Origin: Antedon mediterranea
Lineage: Eukaryota > Echinodermata > Crinoidea > Comatulida > Antedonidae
DNA: 64,000 nt
Direction of reading: 5' to 3'
Assembly: GCF_964355755.1 (NCBI RefSeq)
Contig: NC_092670.1
Location: forward strand, 14,443,201-14,507,200
Shown here: positions 27,701 through 39,400 of the stretch, in pieces
Position numbering within the stretch: the stretch's first letter is position 1
How the letters are laid out: each line of letters opens with the position of its first letter
Position numbers and translations under genes: made by a program
The notes under the pieces: model-generated
What the model saw: only the letters and a program-made list of their open reading frames with translations
Told to the model about the DNA's origin: nothing
Database searches by the model: none

Positions 27701-30700
27701 AAAAATCACTTACTTTTAGTTGCATTTGTTTTATCTTCATTTACTACAGTAGAAGAAAACATGAGTAGGTTAGTACAGTATGCCGCGTAGTATAATTATT
27801 GATTGAAAATTTAAAAAATCACAAAGGGAATTGGCTCCTCCGAGTACAGTACATCGTACATCAACACAAATTCAGGCATTGGTCGTCAAAAATTGAGATA
27901 TATAAATCCATGGCTTTATTAATAATGTACCTACTGTAACCATACAGAAAATATTAATTTGAATGTAGGAACTTTTCTGAATACTCTTCTACCAATTAGG
28001 CCTACTTCGTATCCCATTTAATAATTTATTACCGTAATAAATAGAAATACATTTTTTTTAGATTCCCAAATTATCTTGGTAGGCTTATGACACCAAACGA
28101 AAGAAATGGATTAGTATATAATATTTGTAAACAAAATGTTCTTTTTATTTTATTTAAACATATGTTACAGTTCTTCTCTTTATCATTTTTTAAATAAAAG
28201 ATACTCAATATTTACTTTTACGTATTCTTATTGTTTAAAACGATAAAGAGAAGAAGGCATTTTCAATTATCGTATGATCTATATAGTCTGTGCAGGAATT
28301 TATTGCAACCTTGTGTTGTTTATAATAGGATCTGAACTTGTCTCCTTTTTACCAAATTTATTTATACATTACTGTCAAGGTTGATCAGTTGATTTGTTAA
28401 TAGTGTTATCGTTTGGTCTCCTGAAAATTTGCAGCAAACGAGCAATTAAACCAGTTATTGGTAAATACGGAACGCCCAAAGTGAATTAATCTGTTTAATA
28501 TAGCTATCTACAGTATCATTCACTGAAAACATTAATGAATATTTTAGCTTTATAATAAATAAATGTTCTTAATAAACGAACTTCTTATTCTTTTAAGTTT
28601 ATTCCTTCATATCTCAATTCTCAGCATTTGGAAGAATAAATGAAACGCGCGTTAAAAGCAGTGCTAAAACTGCTGGATTGGATTGAGCTTCGTGAGTTGT
28701 GTCAGTAGTGATTTGTAGACCCAAAAATAGCCAATTGTCCACGCAAACAAGAATAGTAATAAATATGTTATATACCTACCTAAAAAATAAATAAATAATA
28801 TACATGTTGCTACAACTGCTAAGAAAAATAACACGAACAAAATGGAGGCCAGTGCAACCTGTTTCCTTCTGTTTTTGTACGGTTTCTTATATCTATATTT
28901 TGGTTGTTCATGTTGATGTGTCGTCGGCATCACATAGTCGGAATTAAAGCTTCGAGTATCAACGTCTCCCATATAGTTTGTGTAGTGGTAAACCGGATCC
29001 AGAGGATCGTCGGTGTACGCTTTATTGTGGGCCGCTAGATAAGTAGGCTGCAAAAGAAAAACAATCATTTAAAACGTATTTGTTTTTATTATTGCCGTGG
29101 TTGTGAGAAAAAACAATACAACAGTTTTATTTTTAAACGTGAATACCGTAAACACGTTCGGATTCGGAACAGATCGTTGATGAGTGTTCCATAACAGTGT
29201 ATTGGTACGATAATAAACGATAGTTAGGGCCTACATATTATATAGTTTACAGTTTGTTTAAATAAAAAAATCGTCGTATAGCGGAATGTACATACATTAT
29301 ACTGTAACTTGCGTCTGGTAATTAGTGACACATGTATTGTTAAAATAAAATATAGTCTAGTTTTTCCTAAATGGCCGCCCATAGCCACATTTGCATTACT
29401 GTACACTGGTTGTGTAGTTGGATGGATTTAATTAGGTCTTCTCGAACTGGGTCAGTAGATTATAGAAATGTCCTGGAAGTACGCTATTTTAATATAGATT
29501 GATTGACCTATAAACAAATTAATTGCCCAAAAAAAAAAAAACAACAGTGAAAATATTATTTTAATTTTATCTTTTGATTCAACCCAATTTTTGACAGATT
29601 TCTTGTCTTAGTGAACAAATCATCGTTGATTAGACGTTTTAATAGCCAAATTCTTAAATTTACGTCCGGATATAAAAATCTTGAAAATGCTAATGATGAA
29701 TAGGAACAATTAGTTTAACCACTGGCCTATTCTGACTTATATACTCAAAAACTGACGAATAGTTTTACTTTAATAACGATACAATGGCATTACGCAATCG
29801 TGCGAAATATATGATTTCACATTCTTTATTCATTTTTAAAACTTTCTAAAAGTGTGAAAATGCAATGTTCAGATAGACTTCAAGTTATGACTAAGGGTAT
29901 AAAGAATGTCCTAAGAATGCCTGGTGAATAGGGCTAAGGATTTATCGAAAGTTGATTCTTTGTTTTATATTTAAATGATATTGATACTAATATATACATA
30001 GTGAAAAGGTTACAATCTACCCATGTTTAACGTTAAATCTTTTAAGCAAAATGAATATTTCAAACAATATATTTCTTTTTTCAACTTTCCACAACTTTTC
30101 CTCGTTTTGCCAAATGCTATTAAAATACCAAAATATCCATTTAATGCTATCCGATAATTAAAGTAAAACAAGGGTAACATTTTGTTTTATTTTTATTTAA
30201 AGATTTAATGGACTAATATATACAATATATTTATTTATTAAATGTAAAAGAATAAATGTAAGATAAAACGAATGTTGATGTTCATGTGCAGACACCTGGC
30301 TACGAGTCTTGAGGAATCGAGTAGCAGATGATGACCTTTACCTAGTACAGGCTACCACGATAAATAATATTGTCACAACTAATTTATCAACGACAAGTGA
30401 CAGATACAAGGACCAGTGTGGTAAACCCACAGAAGCCCAATTAACAGTTTGCTACACATGGTGCTTACAGCTTGAACCTATAAATTATAGGCCCATGCTC
30501 ACAGCGAGGCAGGGTAATCAAACACTTTGCGAAATAACATAACAGACTAAATAAAAATAAACAAAGGCACGGCAACAAACTATTTAAATCCCATCTATTT
30601 TGTTAAAAGGGATGGTGTTAAATAGTTTTATCCTGGAGGCATGGTTTGAAAAAAAAAAAAGGAAAATAAGTGTAAATTGTTCTCCCGAAGCTCATGTTCG

Positions 30701-33341
30701 GGTGGGTTAGAAATTGGTATAAATTAAAAATACAGATATAAGGGAGAGAAGGGGTGGGTGGGGGGTTTGCGGTCGTAATCGTCTGTACTGACAACTTCTG
30801 TAGTAATCAAGAGTGTAGTAAGTACTGTACGTTATATCATGGCGGAAACCCTCCATGAATATATTATGTTGACAGCAGGCGTTCATCGGTGTCAGAAATC
30901 GTGTTGTTTTTGTATGATCCTAGTTTGTTTTAAAAACCTTGGTATTTGGTATCTCTTCCAACTCATACATCACGTCAACAGTATTATCTTATGAAGAATG
31001 GTTCAGCTTACGACCCTCGGCCTCACGTGACCGTATCAATACATTATTCTCAAATGACAAAACAAAGGTAACAATTGTTATCAATTAAGCGGAACAATAC
31101 CGAATACAATCAGGCAATATGAATCACTATTAAACCTTCATTGAATACACCTCTTCGTTTATAGCTAGAAATGAGAAACCTTACTCTATTGTGTTAACAA
31201 TACATAAATTATTTACAGCGTTAGAACCTATGAATAGGGTTTCAATATACTGTAGTAACTTAATTTATTCACGCTCAACAAGAAGAAGAGATTTTTTAAT
31301 AGATATTAATGAGTCAACTTTTAATGATTAATGCAATTGGGGATATTTATAAATTGTGTACAAAAAACCATTTAACAGGTATCTTCGTATGAATTGTATT
31401 TATTGTAATACAAACTAGTTTATAGATAAACAATCCCAACATAATGTAAGCCTATAGAAACTGATAACTGATATGTATCTCTTCTATAAAACATTGTAGA
31501 GTAGACACAAATCTAGCAGGTATTGTAACCCAGTAACACTACCCTAGCCTAGCGAACAGCAGAGATATTTGGATCTGGAGGCCGTGGGTTCCATTTGGCA
31601 TAATGTATCGAGCACTTTTTTGCTCAAAATCTTGATCAAGTAAAATGATAATCCAACACATAGTTATCTTTATTCTTTATATCAAACCAACAGTGTAAAA
31701 CACCAATAACAGGTTGAAAATAAAAAATAAACTATAAAATATGATTGAGCCAATATAAATATATACAAATGAAAAAGAAAATTTAAATAATTTCATTAAT
31801 AATACATTTAAATTGAGAAAAATTACAGTTAAAAATATCTAAAGAATTATTTTTTGAAAGACATGAATTGTACAATGACGAGAGTCTACAGAAAATACCA
31901 TTTTTACAAACATTGACACGAGAATATTTAACATGAAGAAAGGGTTTACTACGAAGATTACGAACAGGAACATTAAAATAAAACAACGAAACAAGATCAC
32001 AATCAAACTTAGAAGTAAGACATTTATACAGGAAGTGCAAGCCCTGTCTTGCTCTCCTAGATGTCGGGGAAACAATAGGAGGCAGGTTGGCTGCTGGGCC
32101 GACAAAGCGCAAGAACTTGTTATGGGTCCGATCAATTCTGGAGGCTTTAGAAGCAGAGAGTGAATTGTAAATAATTGAACAGAAATTAAAAGATGGTTGG
32201 ACGAGGAAAAGATAAAGCGCACGTTTGGTGTATGGAGAAAAATGTTTGCAATTGCGCCATATAGTTTGCAATTGCGCCATATAGAAATTGATTGTACGTG
32301 ACGTATATTTCATATAACATATAAATTACATAAAACAAAGATGACGAATGTTTGAAGTGTGAAATCAAATATTAACCACTTAATAATAAACAACGACCAC
32401 ACCGCGATTCACACCCGAGTTGCTTTGATCTATATGGTTACACAAGCATTCCCGAAACAAGGTCAACAAGAATGAAAACAATAGTAAAGTGTTGCATTGA
32501 ATCATTGTTAGCCATACGCTTACGTCATCAAAGTGTCTTCTGTGTTTGCGCAAGGAGTTGTAAAAGTGAATAATATCACATTCTTAGGCCTTGGAATTTA
32601 CCTGTAGGCCTATCTATTAAAATGGAGAATGCCACCTCATCTTATGGGTCCGTGACGTATCAGAGGCCTGCTTAAAACCTTGATTTTTTCTCAATTACCA
32701 TTTTTGTTTTTGATTGATTTCTATTTGCAATTAACTTGTAGTGAGTGCCACCGATTCACGGGAAACCAAATGAATAAACAAACTAAATTACAATTTTTTG
32801 ACCAAAAAAATGTACTGAAATTATTAGACAAAAACACAATTTAACGTGCATCCTTTTACTGTTTGTTAGTACGAGTTGAGTATATTTACTACTGTATTCA
32901 ATTATAGTCTACAGTTAGCATCCTGGGAAAGAAAATACAAGTTATAAAATATATATCCATAATCCATTGATATTAATAAATAGAATGGGTAAATATGTTC
33001 CTTACTAATATTAATACAGTACTGTAATTGGTTTGAACCTCCAATGAGGTGGTTCTGGAAAATATGTAGTGTATACTACTACCGATATAAACTACGAGTA
33101 CGAATATATCATTATGCTCGAAACTCTCTCACATACATTACAATGACATTCATGCTATATTAAATTACAGTATTCATCAATATGACATAACACCGTTATA
33201 ATGGTACAGTATGGCAAATCCGTACAGTACAGTAAAGTATACAAAACTTAAAAACTACTGAACTGTCCTAAGTAAGGCTAATGCATGGATAGTGAGACTG
33301 AAGCTTACCTCATAAATAGAATTCGGTCGAATGTAAGACAT
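13308..33341 (-). CDS. Type II membrane serine protease with internal trypsin domain, Frizzled and LDLRa modules
   Basis: I join 26 exons on the minus strand, 5' to 3': 33309-33341, 28780-29047, 27714-27743, 27132-27256, 26456-26523, 25792-25991, 24756-25606, 24367-24434, 23715-23905, 22952-23347, 22436-22622, 21916-22181, 21667-21812, 19608-19767, 19341-19502, 18882-18989, 18482-18613, 18033-18155, 17529-17700, 17135-17322, 16843-16965, 16338-16682, 15592-15702, 14567-14677, 13645-13764 and 13308-13438. They total 4815 nt, phases close, and the product is 1604 residues ending in GKRR. Order: cytoplasmic 1-74, transmembrane 75-100, SEA-like 111-241, Ser/Thr-rich to about 500, SEA-like to 611, Frizzled 612-743, trypsin domain 764-996, four LDLRa, Frizzled, LDLRa, Frizzled, four LDLRa. 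It is corin-like in content but not in order. The substrate is unknown; a cell-surface, Ca-dependent adhesion protease is inferred. Confidence 0.8.
13812..13950. mobile_element. MITE family C, copy 1
   Basis: This inverted-repeat element starts near CCTAATAGGACGCAACGCAA and ends near TACGTCGTTGCGTTGCAAAA. Inside are TTGACCAATCACGA and its complement TGTGATTGGTCAACTG. The inner motifs are shared with the copies near 27.0, 47.6 and 49.2 kb. Confidence 0.6.
16338..16682 (-). CDS. Frizzled-type cysteine-rich domain 3 exon
   Basis: This 345-nt exon encodes residues 1333-1447. It carries [45 protein letters not shown] and CPAAF, which together give the ten-cysteine CRD pattern. It is the clearest of the three Frizzled domains in this protein. 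Confidence 0.8.
16843..16965 (-). CDS. LDLRa repeat 5 exon
   Basis: This exon encodes residues 1292-1332 with the order [27 protein letters not shown] and a final TC. It lies between Frizzled domains 2 and 3. Acceptor TACAG and donor GTTTGTT are in phase with both neighbours. Confidence 0.8.
17135..17700 (-). CDS. Frizzled-type cysteine-rich domain 2 exons
   Basis: Two exons (17529-17700 and 17135-17322) encode residues 1172-1291. The pattern [20 protein letters not shown], then DCHQD, then [18 protein letters not shown] and CAEEFG fits a Frizzled CRD. Frizzled 1 and 3 sit in single exons, while this one is split after DSMR. Confidence 0.7.
18033..19502 (-). CDS. LDLRa repeats 1-4 downstream of the protease domain
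   Basis: Exons 19341-19502, 18882-18989, 18482-18613 and 18033-18155 each encode one LDL receptor class A module. All have the acidic calcium site: CRDNSDE, CLDGSDE, CRNGADE and CEDGSDE. The first exon also has a 20-residue linker after the protease. An alternative acceptor at about 19532 would add ten residues. These modules follow the protease in the same reading frame with no stop codon between. Confidence 0.85.
19608..22622 (-). CDS. Trypsin-like serine protease domain exons
   Basis: Exons 22436-22622, 21916-22181, 21667-21812 and 19608-19767 encode a full S1 protease domain. The activation site is R763-IVGG764. The catalytic triad is complete: H804 in TAAHC, D849 in NDIAILKL and S946 in GDSGGP. 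D940 (DACQ) at the S1 pocket base predicts cleavage after Arg or Lys. The usual SWG before the pocket reads SNG here. A cysteine in the propeptide (C751, ICSTRP) and one in RPACVS could keep the active domain tethered. The intron before the last exon holds an antisense LINE. Confidence 0.9.
20195..21613 (+). mobile_element. 5'-truncated non-LTR retrotransposon with reverse transcriptase
   Basis: One open frame encodes about 400 residues of LINE reverse transcriptase from RPISITPIF (about 20195) to the stop at 21390-21392. Visible motifs are [24 protein letters not shown], the catalytic KYVDDLSI (YVDD in place of YADD), a [13 protein letters not shown] thumb segment and the C-terminal [15 protein letters not shown] short 3' UTR continues to about 21613 and ends in an ATTGAATAAA and AATGAATGAA-type tail, as in CR1/L2-like LINEs. 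It is inserted antisense in intron 13 of the protease gene. The endonuclease half is missing, so it cannot move by itself. Confidence 0.85.
22952..23347 (-). CDS. Frizzled-type cysteine-rich domain 1 exon
   Basis: This single exon of 396 nt encodes residues 612-743. Its cysteine spacing ([17 protein letters not shown], then [18 protein letters not shown], then [10 protein letters not shown], then NCT, then PC) matches Frizzled/CRD modules found in corin and in Wnt receptors. It lies directly N-terminal to the protease activation segment, where corin has LDLRa and SRCR modules instead. Confidence 0.75.
23979..24290 (-). other. GC-richer open frame of unknown origin in an intron
   Basis: About 100 codons are open on the minus strand, with protein-like composition (for example [16 protein letters not shown] and [16 protein letters not shown]), and GC content clearly above the flanking introns. 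It begins after an in-frame TAA at about 24291 and ends at TAA about 23978. I do not recognise it. It is probably a fragment of a mobile element or a processed copy. No matching splice sites link it to exons 8 or 9 of the protease gene. Confidence 0.35.
24756..25606 (-). CDS. Mucin-like Ser/Thr-rich exon of the protease gene
   Basis: This 851-nt exon encodes residues 242-525. About the first 200 residues are dominated by Thr with Glu, Val and Ser, as irregular TTE, LTT and EVTT motifs without prolines in most units. Such a region is a likely O-glycosylated stalk. The last part (from about [10 protein letters not shown]) becomes non-repetitive and begins the second SEA-like domain. The antisense strand is also open over long stretches because of this composition. 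Confidence 0.8.
25792..27256 (-). CDS. SEA-like domain 1 exons of the protease gene
   Basis: Exons 27132-27256, 26456-26523 and 25792-25991 encode residues 111-241. The patterns [12 protein letters not shown], an [14 protein letters not shown] helix, [20 protein letters not shown] and a closing helix [12 protein letters not shown] fit a SEA fold. A 30-nt microexon (27714-27743) precedes them. SEA domains next to the membrane are common in type II membrane proteases such as matriptase and enteropeptidase. The assignment is by pattern only. Confidence 0.6.
26076..26290. repeat. GGT/GGTAGCAAC-rich simple repeat
   Basis: An imperfect run of GGTGGT, GGTAGCAAC and GGTGGCAGC units fills an intron between exons 5 and 6 of the protease gene. 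Open frames on both strands are a result of the trinucleotide composition and not genes. Confidence 0.6.
26950..27113. mobile_element. MITE family C, copy 2
   Basis: The ends are AGTCTTGGTTTCCACTAGGA at the left and CCAAGTGGGAACCAAGCTT at the right, an inverted pair. The interior has GACTAACGTCAAGTGGATAA and the opposite-strand partner GGTCAACTCACTTACGTTGC. It lies in an intron of the protease gene, 18 bp from exon 4. Confidence 0.6.
28780..29047 (-). CDS. Cytoplasmic and signal-anchor exon of the protease gene
   Basis: Exon 2 encodes residues 11-100. A basic stretch ([13 protein letters not shown]) is followed by about 26 hydrophobic residues, with no signal peptide before it, so the protein is predicted to sit as type II with the long modular part outside. 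Exon 1 (33309-33341) supplies only 11 residues, starting ATG TCT TAC, and is separated from this exon by a 4.3-kb intron. Confidence 0.8.
31783..32313 (-). mobile_element. LINE reverse transcriptase C-terminal remnant
   Basis: An open frame of about 176 residues resembles the region after the reverse transcriptase of jockey/CR1-type LINEs: [27 protein letters not shown], an [13 protein letters not shown] motif, then [14 protein letters not shown]. Catalytic motifs are absent. A 22-bp direct repeat (TTGCAATTGCGCCATATAG) at about 32245-32285 interrupts its start. It lies in the first intron of the protease gene, in the sense orientation. Confidence 0.65.
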
Positions 33342-33407
33342 GATGAGAAAATAATATCCACCAAAGAAGATGTAATTAAGTCCAATAGTTTAAGCACGAT
33401 GCTAATT

Positions 33408-33420
33408 AGTATTATATACC
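33408..33420 (-). promoter_or_regulatory. Possible TATA box of the protease gene
   Basis: On the minus strand GGTATATAATAC lies about 70-80 nt upstream of the ATG at 33341. That distance suits a core promoter with a short 5' UTR. TATA-like strings are frequent in this AT-rich DNA, so support is weak. Confidence 0.3.
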
Positions 33421-34083
33421 CTCCTTGGTATCGTAATTCCGGTATTTCTTAACTGTCAAATGTTGTGTGAATGTCAACAGCGGATTTCCGTTCAACTGAC
33501 GATTCGACGAACTCGTCTTTTATCAAAGCGTAAAACTGCTCTATTCATATTCATGAGGGGCGAGGCTTAAAAAGTGACGTCATCGTTATCAACCAAATAT
33601 GGTGAGTAATGGTTTCGCGCATTATTTTTTTTTAATAATAAATTTGTAAATAACTATAGTGGGGGGGGGGGGGATATATGCCCCTTACAAATATATTAAA
33701 ATAAACAATTATTGTTTGCTTAATAACAATAAACTGTAATTTTAATCCCTAAATTTATACAGATATTTATAAAATTTAAACAAACGTTTAATAGACCCTC
33801 TATCTTTTGTAGTCAAATACTGTAGGTTAATTGTAGATGGAGTTTCTCATCAGGCGGAAGTTTCATTTTGTTTGTCAAGAAAACTTTAGCATACGAATTA
33901 ACGAGAGGCGCAGTATGTTTGAAGATAGGGTTTACCATCAGCCTTCAAATCGACTGGTATCAATTAACTTTTTCCTCTGAAATATTCGTGTATAAATAAG
34001 GCTCAAGGGGGCTTACTTTAAAGGCCAAGAGAGTACCATGTAAGAGCGTGGTATTTCGAAACGTTCATGCTTTTAATGCGTGT

Positions 34084-34149
34084 TTGATAGGCCTACTTTG
34101 ATAGGCCTACTTTGATGGGCCTACTTTGATGGGCCTACTTTGATGGGTC
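34084..34149. repeat. 15-bp minisatellite based on TAGGCCTACTTTGAT
   Basis: About four and a half tandem units of TAGGCCTACTTTGAT or GGGCCTACTTTGATG occur here. The unit includes the palindrome TAGGCCTA that is common across the whole window. Confidence 0.7.
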
Positions 34150-35822
34150 TGATTAACCTATTTCTAGATTTCACTCTCATGATGTTCAGTTTTCTGCAAC
34201 AGGTATCATGTTATATACAATTGAATCAAATTCCTCTGAAATGCGCTAAACTTTTAGTTGATTTGCCTTTTTTTGTCTAATAAAATACACGTTTGAATAA
34301 TATGTGAAATACTTTCCTAGGCTTTAAGTGTTCTTTTGTTAAATCCTGTTGTTATACTAATTTACGTACCGGTATGTAATGTATGTATGCACTGTGGGCC
34401 GCCTCTTTTGTGTCGGTACTGGTACATTAAACAGGTCTAAAGAAGAACAGTTTGTTTCCTACTGTATTAGCTTGTTCTTTATTCATAGTAAAACGAAAAA
34501 TAAAAGTTATTTTGAAAAAAAATATGTTTTTTCCTGATTGATACTTAATTTATTGGGCCTTCACCTTAATATGACTTGGCATTCATTCGTTATAATTTTT
34601 TTGGATTCACTCCAATTTGATAAAATGTCATCGTTTAGGCTATGTATTATAAAATTACTGTTCTTATGATAAGACTGGCTTACATAATTAGTTTTGCTTA
34701 CTTCCTCCTTTACCATTTAAAAAATAAATGATTACTATATTATAACTAAAGGCCACGTAAGGTATGATTGCATTTATGTTGTATGTCGATATGACCCATT
34801 ACTTATTCGCTCGGATTGTCTTAAAAAACAAGATTGATTCAAATATTTGTATGACATTGTCAAGGTCTGAGTATGGTTACAAAAATAGCTTTGAAATAGG
34901 ATTTTAAACTTGGTACAGTACTAGTTTGTTTTAACACAATACTGTACCGTACTATACTAGTCCTAAAGCTTGTTTAAAAAAAAAATATTATTCAGTATTA
35001 ACCAGAACGATAATTTGTTTGATTACAACGTAACAACATAAAACATTTCACGTTATGAGATTTTTTTTAAATTCATATAATTTGGATTCAATACAGTTCG
35101 ATGATCTACTAGGCCTACTTAAAATGTAATTTTCCACGACACTCATTTTCATCAGAATGTTTCCCCACCCTCCTCCTCGTGGTGACTGACCCACAATCTT
35201 AACTAGGCATCTATTCAGTAGGCCTTATTATGAATCTGTCTCATTTCGTTATGTTCTGAACTTAAATCGGTAGAGGATATAACTGTCACTCGCAAAAACA
35301 TCGGGTAAACTTTACTCGATGATTTATACAGGCCTACACATGGAAACAGAATGAAAAAAAGTGATATAAATGTCTGAATTTAATATCTCTGTGGGTGTCG
35401 TAATGTGGCCTACGTGAGTATGTTTAGGTCGTACTTTAACCATAGGAGCGACATTACTCAACATTAATAAAATGCAGATATTTCATAATATTAAACAAAA
35501 ACTATGAATGTTTACTTAAAGGAATTTCAACAATGTTTATTACTTTCATAATAAAAGTTGTGACGAAAGATAAGTTTATCTGCTGAATTACCATTTACAG
35601 AATAGTTATGTACTACAAATCGATTCTGAAACAATTAGGTCTGTTTTTTTATGGAACATCAATGTGACCTTTGTTGGCACATTAATAGAGTATTCAAGTT
35701 CAATTGGGTCATTAATGTAACAGCTTACAGTTCAGTTCGACAGGTACAATAGAAACCTGCTACTTATAACAGAATCGATTAAAATATGAAATATGAAATC
35801 TTTCAACAATATCACCAAATCT

Positions 35823-35966
35823 AAAGCCCTGTCTACACAAAAAAATGTGATGTGACCGTATATAGACATGATTATGTCATATCACTACCATATTTTGGCA
35901 TATCACTACCATTCGGCACATCACACTTTTTGTTTGTCAAACTAGTTTGATAGTGTAGATAAAAGC
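35823..35966. mobile_element. MITE family A, copy 3
   Basis: The left end AAAGCCCTGTCTACAC and right end TTTGATAGTGTAGATAAAAG are a degraded pair of the family A ends. The inner GATGTGACC and ATCACTACCATTCGGCACATC blocks match the other copies, in reverse order relative to copy 1. Confidence 0.65.
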
Positions 35967-36261
35967 GTAAATCTATCAAAAAGGGTCAATTGAATTACTG
36001 TATCTTTTTTAACACAATTGTAAAAAAGTAAACTGATACGAGAAATAAATATAATTTTGGTAGCATTTACTCGACAAAAAAAGATCAGATAAAAGGTTAC
36101 ATTTAAAATGACGAGTACGACATCCAACAGATTTAACGAAGGTTAACAGCGAGATAAAATAACAATTATACATTTAATACAGAAAAAAATACCAATGGTT
36201 TCAGTTTAGTTTTTGGCCATTGGTTTAGTTTTATGGTTAGGCCGTGAGTCTGAACATACCC

Positions 36262-36403
36262 TAAAGCTCTATCTACACATCAAACTAGTTTGACACAAAA
36301 AGTGTGATGTGCCCAAATATTTGTAGTGATATTACATCATCATATCCATATATGGGTACATCACATTATTTTTTCACATAAACTTTGATGGCAGACAGAG
36401 CAT
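36262..36403. mobile_element. MITE family A, copy 4
   Basis: It begins AAAGCTCTATCTACACATCA and ends CTTTGATGGCAGACAGAGC. The interior GTGATGTGCCCAAATAT and TATGGGTACATCACATT match copy 1 in the same order. It is only 300 bp from copy 3. Confidence 0.7.
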
Positions 36404-39400
36404 AATACATCCTAAAAATACATTTTAAAGAACTTAAGCTATACTGTAGCTGGGAAGAATTTACTTAGTTATGTTATTACAGTATGTCTACTATGCTCTT
36501 TAAGCAAAAACATAGGCCCTACCTACATTACAATGTAAAGTTTAAATAGACGTTGAAATATAATTTATATGTAAGTAATTTTCCACTGATGAATGAATGG
36601 GTATAGTTTCAAAAAAGAATCTTTTAAATCATGCTAATTACATTTGTTCTGCCTATAGGCTATTATGGTTGAAGATGCATTGTTCCTCATAATAAAGATG
36701 AATCAATTTAAATTATGCATACCGGTACCGCTACAAAATATTAAAATGTTGCTAAAAAATGTATAAATAAATAAAATAATAATGTTGCTTTATTACTGGA
36801 ATTGAATTTACCGATTGACCTCTATGCATGCAATGCACTTCTGGTTGATATTTGTTTCTTTTTACGGCTTTATTTTTAGTTATGATGGGGTATAAATCTT
36901 TTTTTTTCGATCAAATTTGTCTAAAGTAATAAATACAGTAGGCCTATTATATGACATTGCAATAGCCCGTTCAGGGTACATTATTACATTTCGTGTCAAG
37001 TGGCCTATTTAAAACATTTGCAAAACATATTTTTTAAATAATTTATGACCACGTAAAGATAACTTTGCCCCAAAATCAACAACAATACATTCGTGGAACC
37101 AGTGATAAGGCAACACTTTGTTGTGGTTACAGAAATATTATATGACATTAATGACCTATTCGGGGGGATAACATATCTTGAAAACTTCTTGTCACGTAGA
37201 TTATTTCCATAAAGATTTAGTAAATAATTTATTACCACGTAGGTAAAGCTAACTTTGCTCCATTATGGTTAAAGCGAAACCAGCAACAGTAATGATTTAT
37301 ACACATTCAAGGAACTACAAATAATGTGACTCATAAATATTTATGTAAAACTATGGTTACAGATTATGTTATGTACAGTAGTACAGTTTTATTTCCACCC
37401 CGTATTTTATTACGGAACTGAAATGGTTTTCAGAATTGTGTTGTGGCTGAATCAAAGTTATGTATTGTGTGCCTTCAATTTATTGAATCGTGGTTGGGGG
37501 CCTACTATACATTTTATGTTGTTTCGAATTTGGAAACCTACACCATAGTCCCACTTAAAAGTAAAAGTTCGCACAACTCCATGGAGTAGTAAATTGACCA
37601 ATCACAGGCCAAGTTTAATTTGTCGATTTTGATTTGCCAAAAGTCACATTACGCGTCTAAGGCCTACTATGTATTCTAATCTAAAAACGTATAGCAGTTT
37701 TGTTACAGACGGGACATTTGTGAGAATATAACTAGCCGTTTCTTTTAAATAAAAACAGATTACAGGATTAAACGCAAAAAAACATTTACACATAGGCCAG
37801 TATACCTACTAAACTGCAACAACACTGTACTGTAGGCCTACAAAAAAAAGAATATTTACGCGTTGTAATATTTCTCCTCATTTTTAAAGAGATTGAAATA
37901 TTATTTATAAAATGAGGCTAAGAGAGTTTAATATAAATAAATATAATTAGTCCTACCGTACGGTAATAATTATTAAATGTTTTTTTAAAACTGTTATTAC
38001 AATCTTTTGTGACTCATTTTGCCTGCAACACGGCATGCAATAAAATACAAACAGTTCAAATTCGTGTTTGGGTGGGTAGAGAGGCATAAACTCAGGGGAT
38101 GGATAAAAGACACCCCCCCCCCTTCTTTCAAAAAGACAAAAATGGACGGGTTGAAAAAAGAAGAGTTTCAAAATATGGTATTTACAATGATAGCATGGAA
38201 TGATAATAATAATGTTTACATGTTATGAAAATAAAATAGTTAACTGATTAAAAAACAACATTGATTTAAAAGTTAGAAGATGTTACATCATTTTAATAGC
38301 AGTATTACATGTAGGCCTACTTTGATGCATTGCGCATGTGCGCAAATTGTCAAACGTGTACCGTTGCTTAAACTTTGGCTATAGTATTATATTTTTTAAA
38401 CGGCAGTCCAACAATAACAAGAAGTTAAAAGTCCACCACGTTCACAGGAAATGCTTACTTTCCCAGGCTGTTGAGTTATATATTATGTACACAAGAACTT
38501 CCGAATTGCCGCCTTTAATCATTCGGCCTTAAAGCGTGTCATAAGTAAGGATGTGGCTTGTTGTGTAGCGATAATTTATGTACAATTGCTGAAGGAAGAC
38601 CTAGCTAGGGGATGGACCAAGCAATGGGTCAATAAATACTAAGCAATGATAGACATTGTATAATTGTGAGGTCATCATTAGAAGTCAATATATAGGCATA
38701 ATAAACAATGCTGATTTAGACAATATTAGTGTTTAAAAATGACGGCGTTGAAACCTAGGCCTATACGTTTTTAATACTGTAGGTCTTAGTCTTGAACATG
38801 GTTTGTTAACACCATGCATGAGAGAAGAGAATTACTATTGGTTATATTATACCATGATGATTGAAATGCTTTGTTAGGTCACGATAGCATATTGCTCTCT
38901 TAAATACATCATTTGGGTGTTTCAATCATCTTTATTCGATGATTAAAAACAAATTTATTTCGACTGAATTTGTTATCAATATCGATCGCGCAGGCATTCA
39001 ACAAAACCGTTTAACCATGTTATTGAAGTTGGACCCTCACAGTAAAACACATTCCCATGGGAACCCAACATTTGAAGAGTGTTCTTAATCTTAAGCACCA
39101 CTTTTAATTGAAGTCCAAAAGAGTGTAGCTCAATTCCATTGTTGCATCCTCAGTGCATGGTTATTTAAAATATAAATATATATACATTATCATCGTGTCA
39201 AAGCACTGTCAATGACCTAGCAAATCAAGTAATTAATTTTAATAAAACTGTCATGCTGTAATTTTCGATTTGTCAGTTGTCATGTTTATGGTCTACTTGT
39301 CAAGTGAATCCAGAAAACAAAAATATATGTAATATAAAGGTTATGAGAAAATGTACCAGACGAATAAAATGAAAGGCAATAAATAGGTTTAAATGGCTTT

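Noticed and set aside
30309-30542. 77-codon plus-strand open frame
   Set aside because: I looked for retroelement motifs and found none that I can name; it lies in the first intron of the protease gene near an A-rich tract, so it may be a decayed element.
31530-31610. Second tRNA-like SINE head (GTGGGTTCC motif)
   Set aside because: The B-box is weak and no A-box stands at the right distance.
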